In this document: positions 1-10,191 of the stretch, one piece after another | How the letters are laid out: every line of letters starts with the position of its first letter | Position numbering within the stretch: the first letter of the stretch is position 1 | Assembly (NCBI RefSeq): GCF_028021195.1 | Contig: NZ_CP115668.1 | Span: 1,860,001-1,924,000 of the forward strand | Origin: Cutibacterium equinum | GTDB taxonomy: Bacteria; Actinomycetota; Actinomycetes; Propionibacteriales; Propionibacteriaceae | Direction: 5' to 3' | Length of the DNA: 64,000 nucleotides | The notes under the pieces: model-generated | Databases searched by the model: none | Told to the model about the DNA's origin: nothing | Seen by the model: only the letters and a program-made list of their open reading frames with translations | Position numbers and translations under genes: made by a program

Positions 1-140
1 TTCTTCTCGGTCGGCAGCGGCACCGGGCCGGCGACCTTGGCGCCCGTACGGGTCACCGTGTCGACGATCTTGCGCGCCGACGAGTCGATGACTTCGTGGT
101 CGTAGGCCCGCAGCCTGATGCGGATCTTTTGTCCCGCCAC
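1..140 (-). CDS. rpsJ: 30S ribosomal protein S10, 5' part only
   Basis: The minus strand reads from a GTG start at 140 into [20 protein letters not shown], the well conserved N-terminus of ribosomal protein S10 (NusE). About 46 codons are present and the rest lies beyond the left edge. S10 binds 16S rRNA in the small-subunit head and also acts in transcription antitermination with NusB. GAAGGAAC lies just upstream of the GTG and decides the start. It should be the first gene of the large S10 ribosomal operon, whose remaining genes would lie to the left. Confidence 0.95.
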   Translation of the reverse strand, partial: MAGQKIRIRLRAYDHEVIDSSARKIVDTVTRTGAKVAGPVPLPTEK

Positions 141-650
141 AGTTGTTCCTTCTACTCGTCTCTGCCGCGTCCAAGATTCCCTGACGTGGGAGTCCGGTAC
201 GCCCAGAGGGTTCCGGCGTGAGGAGCGAACTCCTCATTGGTCCCAACCTGACGGTTCTCACTGGCGTAAGAACCGGGAGGTCACATCACTCCTCCCCGAC
301 CCACGCGCTCGGGCGTGTCGCGCATCGCAAACCGCACAACACCCACCGCTCACCAGCCGTCGAGGACCCCGTGAACACTGTGGATTTGTCTGCCGGCTTC
401 CGACGCTGACCCGCATGTGTGGGCCCGGCAGCGGACTCACCTTGGTGGTGACACCTCTGCCGTACAAGCTTCAGTGGCCGGGCTCGATCTCAAGGATCAT
501 GAGCGTGACGCACTGCAGCCCTGTTCGGAGCAACTTGTACAGTTTGTCATTGATGAGCCACCAAGGCAAATCGGGATGACGACCCTCCCCGTACCCCCAG
601 AAATTGAATGGTGTTCAATAATGGCGGGTTGCCGAGGTTGAGGAGTCATC
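141..650. other. 510-bp intergenic region between rpsJ and bioWF
   Basis: Both flanking genes point away from this stretch, so it should hold the divergent promoters and the leader of the S10 operon on the minus strand. No open frame here has a plausible start or protein-like composition. The only clear element is the inverted repeat next to bioWF (separate entry). I did not find a convincing minus-strand -35/-10 pair by eye. Its length suggests a long S10-operon leader, but no known leader fold was recognised. Confidence 0.5.
603..619 (+). promoter_or_regulatory. Inverted repeat upstream of bioWF, possible BioQ operator
   Basis: ATTGAA and TTCAAT form a perfect 6-bp inverted repeat with a 5-nt spacer. 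Read as TGAAT-GGT-GTTCA (605-617), it is close to the TGAAC-N3-GTTCA-type palindrome I remember for BioQ, the TetR-family biotin repressor of Actinobacteria. It ends about 30 bp before the bioWF start, a sensible operator position. The GAGGAG ribosome-binding site lies at 640-645. The repeat is seen; the regulator assignment is inference. Confidence 0.5.
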
Positions 651-2606
651 ATGCCCGTTCCAGCGCACAGCTTGCAGGCTGCACCGTGGTGGAGTGTGCG
701 CATGCACGCCACCGGAACACGTGACGACCAGCCCTACCACGTCAGCGGAGCCGAGACGCTGGTGCCCGCCGACATGATCGGGCAGACGGTGGAGGGGCTC
801 ACCCATCGCGCACTGTCCCCCGACCACACCGTCAAGGCGCGACAAGTACGACTCAGCGTCGATCAGCTCGACGTCGAGCCCACTGTCGTCCCCGCTCTGC
901 CCACTGACCTCATCGAGTGCCCCGACGTCGACTCGGCACGTCGCCACTTCCGTGAGGTCTTGGCCCGGTTCGTCCCCAACCCCGACGAAATCCTGGGCAT
1001 CCTCACCGCCGCACCGACGATGCGGGGAGCCGCCATGGTCGAGGTCGGCAGTGGTCGACGGTTGGAGACCGACCCGTTGCGCGGGGTTCGTGTGACCCGA
1101 TTCGGGGATCTCACCGACTCTGCCCCCGGCACAACCCTGGCCCACAAGAAACACCGCCACGAGGCCGTCCTCCTTGCGAGCAAGGTTGCTGGGGCACCGG
1201 GAGTCTGCGCGGAGCTGTGCATCTCTGATGATCCCCACTACACCCGCGGCTATGTCTGCCTTGACGGGGTGTACACGACGGTGACCAACGTCAAGGCCGA
1301 TGGGGACCCCAACGGGGGCCGCGTCATTCTCGTGGATACCTCGTGTGCAGATCCCGTTTTGATCACGGACTGGTTGGAGAACCACCCCGTTCTCATCGGA
1401 CCTGCCACGCATCCTTCCCGTACTCGTGTGAACGCATCCTGGCATGATCACATCCACGCCCGTCTCGACTCGTGGCAGGCCTCGGGCCTGGAACGCCATC
1501 CGCGCACCTTTGCGTCACCTCAACTGCCTGACGCCGTGACCACCGATGGCCCTACCCTGCTGTTCTCGTCCTCGGATTACCTCGGCATGTCCACCGAGCC
1601 GTTGGTCCAGCAGGCCATGATCAACACTGTCGGCCAGCTGGGGTGCAGTTCGGGTGGCTCTCGCCTCACCACGGGCACATCGGTGGCACACCGCCAGGCT
1701 GAACACGAGATCGCCACTTGGTTGGGGTATCAGCAGGCGGTCCTCATGGCCAGCGGTTACCAGGCGAATATTGCGATCTTGCAACTGTTGGCAGGCCCCG
1801 ACGTCACCGTCATCTCCGACGCGGACAACCATGCCAGCCTCATCGACGGGTGCCGGTTGGCTCGCGCTCGCACGGTGATCGTGCCTCATCAGGACATCGA
1901 GGCCGTCGATGCTGCTCTTGAAGACGTCACCACCGAAAGAACCATCGTGCTCACCGAGGGGGTCTACTCGATGGGAGGTGACCTCGCTCCTGTCGCCGAC
2001 CTCGTGAGGATCGCACACCGGCACGGCGCCCTGGCCATCGTTGACGACGCCCACGGGATCGGCACCATCGGGCCCACCGGGCGGGGCGTCACCGAAGGTC
2101 TGCCCCAAGACCTGCGACCGGACGTCTTGCTGGGAACTGCCAGCAAGGCCCTGGGGGTCGAGGGCGGATTCGTCTGTGCCGACGACACCTTGGCCACGCT
2201 CATCCGGCAGTGTGCGCGAGGCTACGTGTTCTCCAGCGCCCCCTCCCCCGCGATCGCTGCGGGCGTGGCCGCGTCCGTGCATCACCTGCGAACTGATGTG
2301 TCTCGGGTGCGTCGGCTCCAGGCCACTGTGGCCCGTGCGCGCCGTGATCTCTACGAGGCGGGACTCATTTCCGCCCCTGCCAGCCATGATCTCGGGCCGA
2401 TCCTCCGGGTTCCTGTGGGCGCCGAGGAGCGTGCGGTCGAGGCACAGGAGGAACTGGCACGGCGGGGTCTCATCGTCGGCGCGATTCGCTACCCGGCAGT
2501 ACCCAGGGGAGAGGCAATACTGCGGGTGTGTTTGAACGCCGGACACACCGACGCGCAGATTGACGCCCTGGTTGGCTCACTGCACGAGGTCGTCAACGCC
2601 GCCTGA
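651..2606 (+). CDS. bioWF: Bifunctional 6-carboxyhexanoate-CoA ligase / 8-amino-7-oxononanoate synthase (BioW-BioF fusion)
   Basis: The 651-residue protein joins two biotin-pathway enzymes. Residues 1 to about 258 match BioW (pimelate:CoA ligase), with the early conserved stretch VRMHA...HVSGAE. Residues about 262-651 are a full-length BioF: SSDYLG, GSGGSR-like CSSGGSRL, VDDAHGIG (DDAH 465-468) and the PLP-lysine motif GTASKALG (Lys499). Together they would turn pimelate, CoA, ATP and L-alanine into 7-keto-8-aminopelargonate without releasing pimeloyl-CoA. GAGGAG sits 5 nt before ATG. The gene stands alone; convergent gltX follows, so bioA, bioD and bioB must lie elsewhere. A BioQ-like palindrome precedes it. 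Confidence 0.93.
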   Translation: MPVPAHSLQAAPWWSVRMHATGTRDDQPYHVSGAETLVPADMIGQTVEGLTHRALSPDHTVKARQVRLSVDQLDVEPTVVPALPTDLIECPDVDSARRHFREVLARFVPNPDEILGILTAAPTMRGAAMVEVGSGRRLETDPLRGVRVTRFGDLTDSAPGTTLAHKKHRHEAVLLASKVAGAPGVCAELCISDDPHYTRGYVCLDGVYTTVTNVKADGDPNGGRVILVDTSCADPVLITDWLENHPVLIGPATHPSRTRVNASWHDHIHARLDSWQASGLERHPRTFASPQLPDAVTTDGPTLLFSSSDYLGMSTEPLVQQAMINTVGQLGCSSGGSRLTTGTSVAHRQAEHEIATWLGYQQAVLMASGYQANIAILQLLAGPDVTVISDADNHASLIDGCRLARARTVIVPHQDIEAVDAALEDVTTERTIVLTEGVYSMGGDLAPVADLVRIAHRHGALAIVDDAHGIGTIGPTGRGVTEGLPQDLRPDVLLGTASKALGVEGGFVCADDTLATLIRQCARGYVFSSAPSPAIAAGVAASVHHLRTDVSRVRRLQATVARARRDLYEAGLISAPASHDLGPILRVPVGAEERAVEAQEELARRGLIVGAIRYPAVPRGEAILRVCLNAGHTDAQIDALVGSLHEVVNAA

Positions 2607-2655
2607 ACAACGAATGCCTCCGGGATCACCTCGGACTCCGCCTGGGGTATGGCGT

Positions 2656-4149
<1,494 letters not shown>

Positions 4150-4202
4150 GATGTCCTGGAGTCTATCGGGAAGAACCGACAGACTCCGGTAAGGTTCCCG
4201 CC

Positions 4203-5909
4203 ATGGCAGAACCCACAGGTACCCCGGCTTCCGGCTCCGAGTCCAGCTCGGATTTCATTCGTCAAGTCGTTCGCGCGGACAACGAACAGGGCACCTACGG
4301 AGGGCGAGTGCAGACCCGGTTCCCTCCCGAGCCCAACGGGTACCTCCACATTGGCCACGCCAAGGCCATCGTCACTGATTTCGGCATCGCCGAGGACTTC
4401 GGCGGCATCTGCAACCTGCGTCTCGACGACACCAACCCTGGCACCGAGGACGTCGAGTACGTCGAGTCGATCATCGAGGACATCGAGTGGCTGGGCTACT
4501 CCCCCGCCCGCGTCGTCCACGCATCCGACTACTTCGACAAACTCTACGAGTGGGCCCAGTATCTCATTCGCGAGGGCCTGGCCTACGTCGACGACCAGTC
4601 CCCCGAGACGATCCGCGAGCAGAAGGGTGGTTACGGCAAACCCGGCATCGAGAGCCCCTACCGTGATCGCCCAGCCGAGGAATCCCTCGACCTGTTGGAG
4701 CGGATGCGCAAGGGCGAATTCCCCGACGGCTCTCGCTGTCTGCGCGCCAAGATCGACATGCAGGCCGAGAACATGTGGCTGCGCGACCCCGTCATGTACC
4801 GGATCCGTCACCAGGCCCACCACTCCACCGGCACGAAGTGGTGCATCTACCCCACCTATGACTGGGCCCACGGCCAGTCCGACGCCATCGAGGGAGTGAC
4901 ACATTCGCTGTGCTCCCTGGAGTTCAACAGCCACCGCCCGCTCTACGACTGGTTCCTCGCCCATCTGCCACTGGAGGCCCCGGCCCCCAAGCAGCGCGAG
5001 TTCGCCCGTCTGGAGCTGACTCACACCATCACCTCGAAGCGTCGTCTCAAGTCCTTGGTGACCGACGGTGTCGTCGAGGGATGGGACGACCCCCGTATGC
5101 CCACCCTGCGCGGTATGCGTCGTCGCGGATACCCGGCTGCTGCCATTCGTGCCTTCTGCCAGGCTGTCGGCACCACCAAGAACAACTCGGTCAAGGCCAT
5201 CGAGGAGTTCGAGTCCTTCGTGCGCCGCGAACTCAACGCGACGGCCCAGCGCCGCATGGCTGTCCTGCACCCCCTCAAGCTGGTGCTCGACGGCTGGCCG
5301 ACTGACGATAACGGCGAGCCGGTCGTCGAGTGGTTCGAGCTCGTCAACAACCCCGAAAATCCTGATGACGGCACCCGTCGCGTCCCCTTCACCGGACAGT
5401 TGTGGATCGAGGCCGACGACTTCCGCGAGGACCCGCCCCGCAAGTTCTTCCGTCTCTCCCCCGGTCGCGAGGTGCGCCTGCGCGGCGCCTACCTGGTGAC
5501 GGCCACTGACGTCGTCAAGAACCCTGACGGCACCATCGCCGAGGTCCACGCCAGCTACGACCCGCAGTCGCGTGGCGGGACCGCCCCCGACGGACGCAAG
5601 GTGAAGTCGACGATGCACTGGGTCTCGGCTGCCCACGCTGTTCCGGTGACCGTCAACCTCTATGAGCGTCTTTTCACCGCCGGCATTCCGGGTTCGCAGA
5701 CCGGTGAAGCCCTCGACGACCTCAACCCGAATTCGCGGGAAAACCTCACCAATGTCATGGCTGAGCCGGCTCTGGCCGACATCACGGCGGGCGAAGTCGT
5801 TCAGTTCGAGAGGCTGGGGTATTTCGCAGGCGACAAGGACACCACCGTCTTTCACCGCACTGTTGGTTTGCGCGACGAATGGGCCCAGCTGCAAAAGCGT
5901 CAGGGCTGA
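4203..5909 (+). CDS. glnS: Glutaminyl-tRNA synthetase
   Basis: 568 residues. Charges tRNA-Gln directly with glutamine. Signatures: PPEPNGYLHIGHAKAI (HIGH, near residue 40) with TRFPPEPN, and the KMSKS equivalent TITSKRRLKSLV; the C-terminal half is the beta-barrel anticodon-binding region. An N-terminal stretch rich in Thr, Ser and Gly precedes the catalytic core. Many Actinobacteria lack GlnS and use Glu-tRNA-Gln amidation instead, so its presence here is a lineage trait. TAAGG lies upstream of the ATG. Confidence 0.97.
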   Translation: MAEPTGTPASGSESSSDFIRQVVRADNEQGTYGGRVQTRFPPEPNGYLHIGHAKAIVTDFGIAEDFGGICNLRLDDTNPGTEDVEYVESIIEDIEWLGYSPARVVHASDYFDKLYEWAQYLIREGLAYVDDQSPETIREQKGGYGKPGIESPYRDRPAEESLDLLERMRKGEFPDGSRCLRAKIDMQAENMWLRDPVMYRIRHQAHHSTGTKWCIYPTYDWAHGQSDAIEGVTHSLCSLEFNSHRPLYDWFLAHLPLEAPAPKQREFARLELTHTITSKRRLKSLVTDGVVEGWDDPRMPTLRGMRRRGYPAAAIRAFCQAVGTTKNNSVKAIEEFESFVRRELNATAQRRMAVLHPLKLVLDGWPTDDNGEPVVEWFELVNNPENPDDGTRRVPFTGQLWIEADDFREDPPRKFFRLSPGREVRLRGAYLVTATDVVKNPDGTIAEVHASYDPQSRGGTAPDGRKVKSTMHWVSAAHAVPVTVNLYERLFTAGIPGSQTGEALDDLNPNSRENLTNVMAEPALADITAGEVVQFERLGYFAGDKDTTVFHRTVGLRDEWAQLQKRQG

Positions 5910-6011
5910 CCCAGTGAGATTGACGGTGGCAATCCACCGAACTGTCACCCGGGTGTCACTTCCCTCAGCAAGGATGGTGGTGCTTGCCATCCCATTGGAA
6001 GGACACCATCC

Positions 6012-8063
6012 ATGCATGACAACCCGTTTGGTACGAACCTGTCACGTCGCGCCGTGCTGGCCGGCACCCTGGGGGCAGGACTGGCGATGAGCGCTGTCGG
6101 GAATTCCTTGGCGGCACCGTCAACGTCTGACACTCCCGCCGCCCCGGGGGCGACTGCTGCCACCTCCGCGCTGACCGTGCTGGCCACCACCGACATCCAC
6201 GGTCACGTCTTCGACTGGGACTACTTCGCTGACGCCCCCTTCCCAGCGTCGGACCAGGGGCGCTCCTCGGCTCCATTGGGTATGAGCCGGGTGGCCACCA
6301 TCGTCAAGCAGGTCCGCGCCGAGAAGGGTGCCGACTCCGTCGTGATGCTCGACAACGGTGACACCATTCAGGGCACCCCGCTGACCTACCTCGCGGCGAA
6401 GCAACCCGAGAAGCTCGGTCGCGACGAGGTCATGGCTCGCGCCTTCAACCTGGTCGGCTACGACGCCGCCAACATCGGCAACCACGAGTTCAACTACGGG
6501 CTCAAGGAACTCGACCGGTTCAAGAGTGATCTCGAGGCTCCGCTGCTGTGCGCCAACGTCATCGACCTGACGACCGGCAAGCCGCTCACCCAGGGCACCC
6601 TCATGCTCACCAAGACCGTCGATGGCCACCCGGTCAAGGTTGGCGTGGTCGCCGTCACCACCCCCGGCTCGATGGTCTGGGACAAGGCAAATCTGGCCGG
6701 CAAGGTTGACATCGCCGATCCGGTCAAGACCGCTGCCAAGTACTCCGTGAAGCTGCGCAAGGACGGGGCTGACGTGGTCGTCGTGCTCATCCACGCCGGC
6801 CTCTCGGAGGATCAGGCCTCCCCGATCTACCAGGGCCTGCCCGAGAATGACGCCACCGTCTTGGCCAAGTCTGTTCCCGAGGTCGACCTCGTCGTCATTG
6901 GTCACACACACCTCGACGACCCGGTTGAAATCGTGGACGGCATCTCGGGCCACAAGGTCGTCATCACCCAGCCCGATTACTGGGCCCGCTCGGTGTCCCA
7001 GGTGACGATTCCGCTGGACTTCTCCGGCGGCAAGGCTGCTGTGGTTCACGATCAGGTCACCGTGACGCCCCGCTACACCCGCGACGTCGAGGAGGACAAG
7101 GAGTTCGCCTCCGACGCCGAGTTGCAGGCCGACCACAAGGCCACCGTCACCTACGTCAACTCGGTCGTCGCCACCTCGACGACGACGCTGACGACCGAGC
7201 GCTCGATGGTCGAGGACACCCCCATCCTTGACTTCATCGGCAAGGTGCAGGCTGACACCGTCGCCCAGGCCATCAAGGGTGGCAAGTATGACGGCATCCC
7301 GGTCATCGCTCAGGTGTCGCCGTTCTCGCGTACCGCCGCCTTCCCGAAGGGCGAAATCAAGATCAAGGACATCGCCGGCCTGTACGTGTTCGACAACACG
7401 CTGGCGGGCATCCTGCTCACCGGCACCCAGCTCAAGGATTACCTGGAGTACTCCGCGAAGTACTTCAAGCAGGTCAAGAAGGGCGCCACCGTCAATCCGG
7501 CCCCGGCCAGCGAGGGCGGCGACACCCAGGCTGACTACCAGGGCAAGCCGGTCTGGGATTACAACTACGACGCCATCACCGGTGTCAAGTACTCGATCGA
7601 CATCTCCAAGCCGGTCGGCGAGCGGATTCTGGGTCTGTCGTGGCAGGGTGCGCCGGTCGCCGACGACCAGAAATTCGTTCTGGCCATCAACAACTACCGG
7701 ATGAGTGGTGGCGGCGGTTACCCGCACGTCACGCAGGCACCGGTCGTGTGGGACGAGATCCTCGAGATCCGTCAGCTTCTCATCGACACCGCCTCGAAGA
7801 TGAAGACCATCGATCCGAAGGACTTCTTCGATCGCAACTGGTTCGTCACCACGACTGGGGAGACGTGGCCGACCGACGGCAAGCCCGGTGCCAAGCCCGG
7901 CGACGGTTCCCAGCCTGCTGACGGCTCTCAGCCTGGTACCAAGCCCGCCGACGGCTCTCAGCCTGGCGCAGGTACCAATCCTGCCAACGGAACCCAGCCC
8001 GGACGCGGCTCCCAGCCCGGCAACGGTGATCGCCCGACCGTTCTGCCCAGCACCGGCTTCTGA
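6012..8063 (+). CDS. Tat-exported 5'-nucleotidase / 2',3'-cyclic phosphodiesterase ending in LPSTGF
   Basis: 683 residues. A Tat-type signal (LSRRAVLAG, Arg12-Arg13, then a hydrophobic stretch ending near Ala35) starts the protein. Residues about 52-340 are a calcineurin-like metallophosphoesterase: DIHGH (61-65), DNGD, GNHEFN and GHTH metal-binding motifs. Residues about 380-620 are the 5'-nucleotidase C-terminal domain, with FDNT and NNYRMSGGGGY. The enzyme should release phosphate and nucleosides from extracellular nucleotides. The last 60 residues are Gly/Ser/Gln/Pro repeats ending exactly at LPSTGF with no membrane helix. GGAAGGA sits 8 nt before ATG. Confidence 0.92.
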   Translation: MHDNPFGTNLSRRAVLAGTLGAGLAMSAVGNSLAAPSTSDTPAAPGATAATSALTVLATTDIHGHVFDWDYFADAPFPASDQGRSSAPLGMSRVATIVKQVRAEKGADSVVMLDNGDTIQGTPLTYLAAKQPEKLGRDEVMARAFNLVGYDAANIGNHEFNYGLKELDRFKSDLEAPLLCANVIDLTTGKPLTQGTLMLTKTVDGHPVKVGVVAVTTPGSMVWDKANLAGKVDIADPVKTAAKYSVKLRKDGADVVVVLIHAGLSEDQASPIYQGLPENDATVLAKSVPEVDLVVIGHTHLDDPVEIVDGISGHKVVITQPDYWARSVSQVTIPLDFSGGKAAVVHDQVTVTPRYTRDVEEDKEFASDAELQADHKATVTYVNSVVATSTTTLTTERSMVEDTPILDFIGKVQADTVAQAIKGGKYDGIPVIAQVSPFSRTAAFPKGEIKIKDIAGLYVFDNTLAGILLTGTQLKDYLEYSAKYFKQVKKGATVNPAPASEGGDTQADYQGKPVWDYNYDAITGVKYSIDISKPVGERILGLSWQGAPVADDQKFVLAINNYRMSGGGGYPHVTQAPVVWDEILEIRQLLIDTASKMKTIDPKDFFDRNWFVTTTGETWPTDGKPGAKPGDGSQPADGSQPGTKPADGSQPGAGTNPANGTQPGRGSQPGNGDRPTVLPSTGF

Positions 8064-8198
8064 CCGATTTCCACCCACAGCAGTGCCTCGGCTCACCAAG
8101 GTGGTGGGCCGAGGCCCTTGTTGTCCTCGCAACGTGGAAGAGTGTGCCATGGTACCTGGCGACGACCGCGGCGCCACCGGCTCTGAAAGGACGCACCG

Positions 8199-9938
8199 CT
8201 GACAACCCAAATCGTCCCACGAGATCCGAAGCGGGGACTCCCGGCTCGGCTGGCCAACCGAGGTTGGCCAGCGAGGGTACTGCGCCGTGCCAGCGTTGCT
8301 GGCCTCGTCTTCGGTCTGTTCGGTCTCTGGACGGCTCTGACTCCGTCCTTGGTTCCCCGGACCTGGTCGATGGTGGCGGTCAATGTGTGGCTGTCGACTC
8401 TCGTCGCCTACGGGGTCGGCGGATTCATCGGGCGGATTTCCCGCTGGCTGGCCGAAATCACACGGTTGCAGGTGACGGTCTCGACGACTGCCGTGCGCAG
8501 CATCAGACGTAGCTGGTACATCCTGCTGGCCCTCATCTCGGGGTGGATGTTCGTGTGGTGCACGAAACAGCAGAAATCGGTGTCGGAGGCAGTCGGGTTG
8601 CCTCGGAAGGTCTGGACTGCGCAGACCCTCGGCGTCTTCATAGGGCTCATCCTGTTCACCGCGACCGTACTGCTCATCCGTCTCATCGCTCACGGCATCC
8701 GAAACTTGTACACCGGCGTGCACCGTTTCATCGCCCAGCCAGTACTGGCGATCATTGTTGTCGTGCTGAGCGTCTCCCTGTTGCTGTGGGCGACGAACAA
8801 CGTCATCGTCAGGACGACGGCCAATGGCGTGGCTCACGTCATGGCACGCACCAACGCGCAGACTGCGGCTGGGCGGACTCCCCCGACCTCTCCCCTCCGG
8901 TCCGGGTCTCCTGCCTCGTTGCAGAGTTGGGAGAGCTTGGGCAGGCAGGGTAAGGACGTCGTCACCGACGGCCCTGACGCGGCCAAGATCGAGAAGGTCA
9001 CCGGCCGACCGGCCAAGGAGCCCATCCGGGTGTATGCGGGCCTCAACTCACGTCGCGATTACATTGCCGAGGCCAATGGCGTCCTCGCCGAGCTCATCCG
9101 TACGGGGGCCTTCAACCGCAAGGTGCTCGTCGTTCAGAACGGAACGGGCTCTGGCTGGATCGAGGAATGGTCGGTTTCGGCGGTGGAGTACCTCACCGGT
9201 GGGGACTGTGCGACGGCGACGATGCAGTACTCCTACCTGGGCAGCGTCGGGGCCTTCCTGCTTGACCGGGAATCTCCCAAGGAGGGCGCCCGAGCCCTCT
9301 TCAATGTCATTCACGACTACTGGGCCACCCTCGACCCGCAAACTCGCCCGAAGTTGTACACGAGCGGGGTGTCGTTGGGGTCTTACGGCGGCCAGTCCGC
9401 ATTTTCATCCATTGACGACATGATCTCCAAGGTTGACGGCGCCGTGTGGGTCGGAACACCGGGGTTCACGCCGATTTGGAAGGGTTTGGAGGCGAACCGG
9501 CGAGACGGCTCCCCGGCCATCGTGCCCGTCATCGACAATGGCCGAATCGTGAGGTTCATGGGCAATCCGGACGAGATCCACCACGATCATTGGGGAGCTG
9601 CCTATTCGCCTTGGTCAACGCAGACCCGTATCGCCTATGTGCAGCATCCGTCCGATCCGGTGACGTGGTGGTCCCCGGAGATGTTGTGGTCAGAACCCGA
9701 CTGGATGCGCGAACGCGCTGGGGATGACGTCAATCCCCACATCCGGTGGACGCCGTGGTCAAGTTTCTGGCAGGTCGCCGCCGACATGGCCTTGTCGACG
9801 ACACCTCCTGGCGGACATGGGCACAACTACCACAGCGAGCTCGTCCCCATCTGGTCGGCGGTGCTGAACATGCCCAGCGATCGTCAGACCATGGACGCCA
9901 TTGCGAAGGCGATACCGAGTACCTCTGCACCGCGGTGA
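8199..9938 (+). CDS. Membrane alpha/beta hydrolase, probable CTG start
   Basis: The frame is open from a TGA at 8184 and has no ATG, GTG or TTG before a TTG at 8349, yet codons upstream of 8349 encode a hydrophobic stretch (GLVFGLFGLWTALTPSLVPR) typical of the N-terminus of this family. CTG at 8199 lies 7 nt after AAAGGA and is the best start, giving 579 residues. The N-terminal half has four or five membrane segments. The C-terminal half is the catalytic domain, with the nucleophile motif GVSLGS (Ser392). It resembles the alpha/beta-hydrolase family with separate N- and C-terminal domains (Abhydrolase_9 type). Substrate unknown. Confidence 0.82.
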   Translation: MTTQIVPRDPKRGLPARLANRGWPARVLRRASVAGLVFGLFGLWTALTPSLVPRTWSMVAVNVWLSTLVAYGVGGFIGRISRWLAEITRLQVTVSTTAVRSIRRSWYILLALISGWMFVWCTKQQKSVSEAVGLPRKVWTAQTLGVFIGLILFTATVLLIRLIAHGIRNLYTGVHRFIAQPVLAIIVVVLSVSLLLWATNNVIVRTTANGVAHVMARTNAQTAAGRTPPTSPLRSGSPASLQSWESLGRQGKDVVTDGPDAAKIEKVTGRPAKEPIRVYAGLNSRRDYIAEANGVLAELIRTGAFNRKVLVVQNGTGSGWIEEWSVSAVEYLTGGDCATATMQYSYLGSVGAFLLDRESPKEGARALFNVIHDYWATLDPQTRPKLYTSGVSLGSYGGQSAFSSIDDMISKVDGAVWVGTPGFTPIWKGLEANRRDGSPAIVPVIDNGRIVRFMGNPDEIHHDHWGAAYSPWSTQTRIAYVQHPSDPVTWWSPEMLWSEPDWMRERAGDDVNPHIRWTPWSSFWQVAADMALSTTPPGGHGHNYHSELVPIWSAVLNMPSDRQTMDAIAKAIPSTSAPR

Positions 9939-9998
9939 TAGCTGCGGTAGGGGTCCGTTGGTGGCCCCTGCCCTAGTAACCGTCCCTCTCTAACCAGT

Positions 9999-10059
9999 TG
10001 CGCCAGTTGTGTCTCACCTGCGCCAGATTTTCTGGCGCAGGTGAGACACAACTGGCGCA
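9999..10059. repeat. Perfect 29-bp inverted repeat with 3-nt loop
   Basis: Bases 9999-10027 are exactly complementary to 10031-10059, with TTT between. Each arm contains GCGCCAG twice, flanking GTGTCTCACC. There is no T-run on either side, so it does not look like an ordinary intrinsic terminator. It lies between convergent genes (hydrolase and tuf). It could be an extragenic palindrome, a mobile-element scar or a bidirectional transcription block. Confidence 0.9.
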
Positions 10060-10139
10060 GGTAGGTCTGGGATGGGGAGGAGAAGGAAGCCGACGCCACA
10101 CATCCGGGCCGGCCGGCTCAGAGGCTGCCCAGACATGCA

Positions 10140-10174
10140 ACAAGGCCCGCCCCCACACAGGGGACGGGCCTTGT
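10140..10174 (-). terminator. Terminator hairpin downstream of tuf
   Basis: ACAAGGCCCG...CGGGCCTTGT forms a long GC-rich stem with one mismatch about 18 bp past the tuf stop codon on the minus strand. The T-run after it is weak, as often in high-GC genomes. Confidence 0.75.
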
Positions 10175-10191
10175 CGAAAAGTCAGATCACA

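Noticed and set aside
6120-8837. 905-codon frame on the minus strand across the nucleotidase gene
   Set aside because: It runs antisense to two well-supported genes and has low-complexity composition.
9999-10059. The 29-bp palindrome as a simple terminator
   Set aside because: No T-run on either strand, and a separate terminator for tuf exists at 10140-10174. Kept as a repeat instead.
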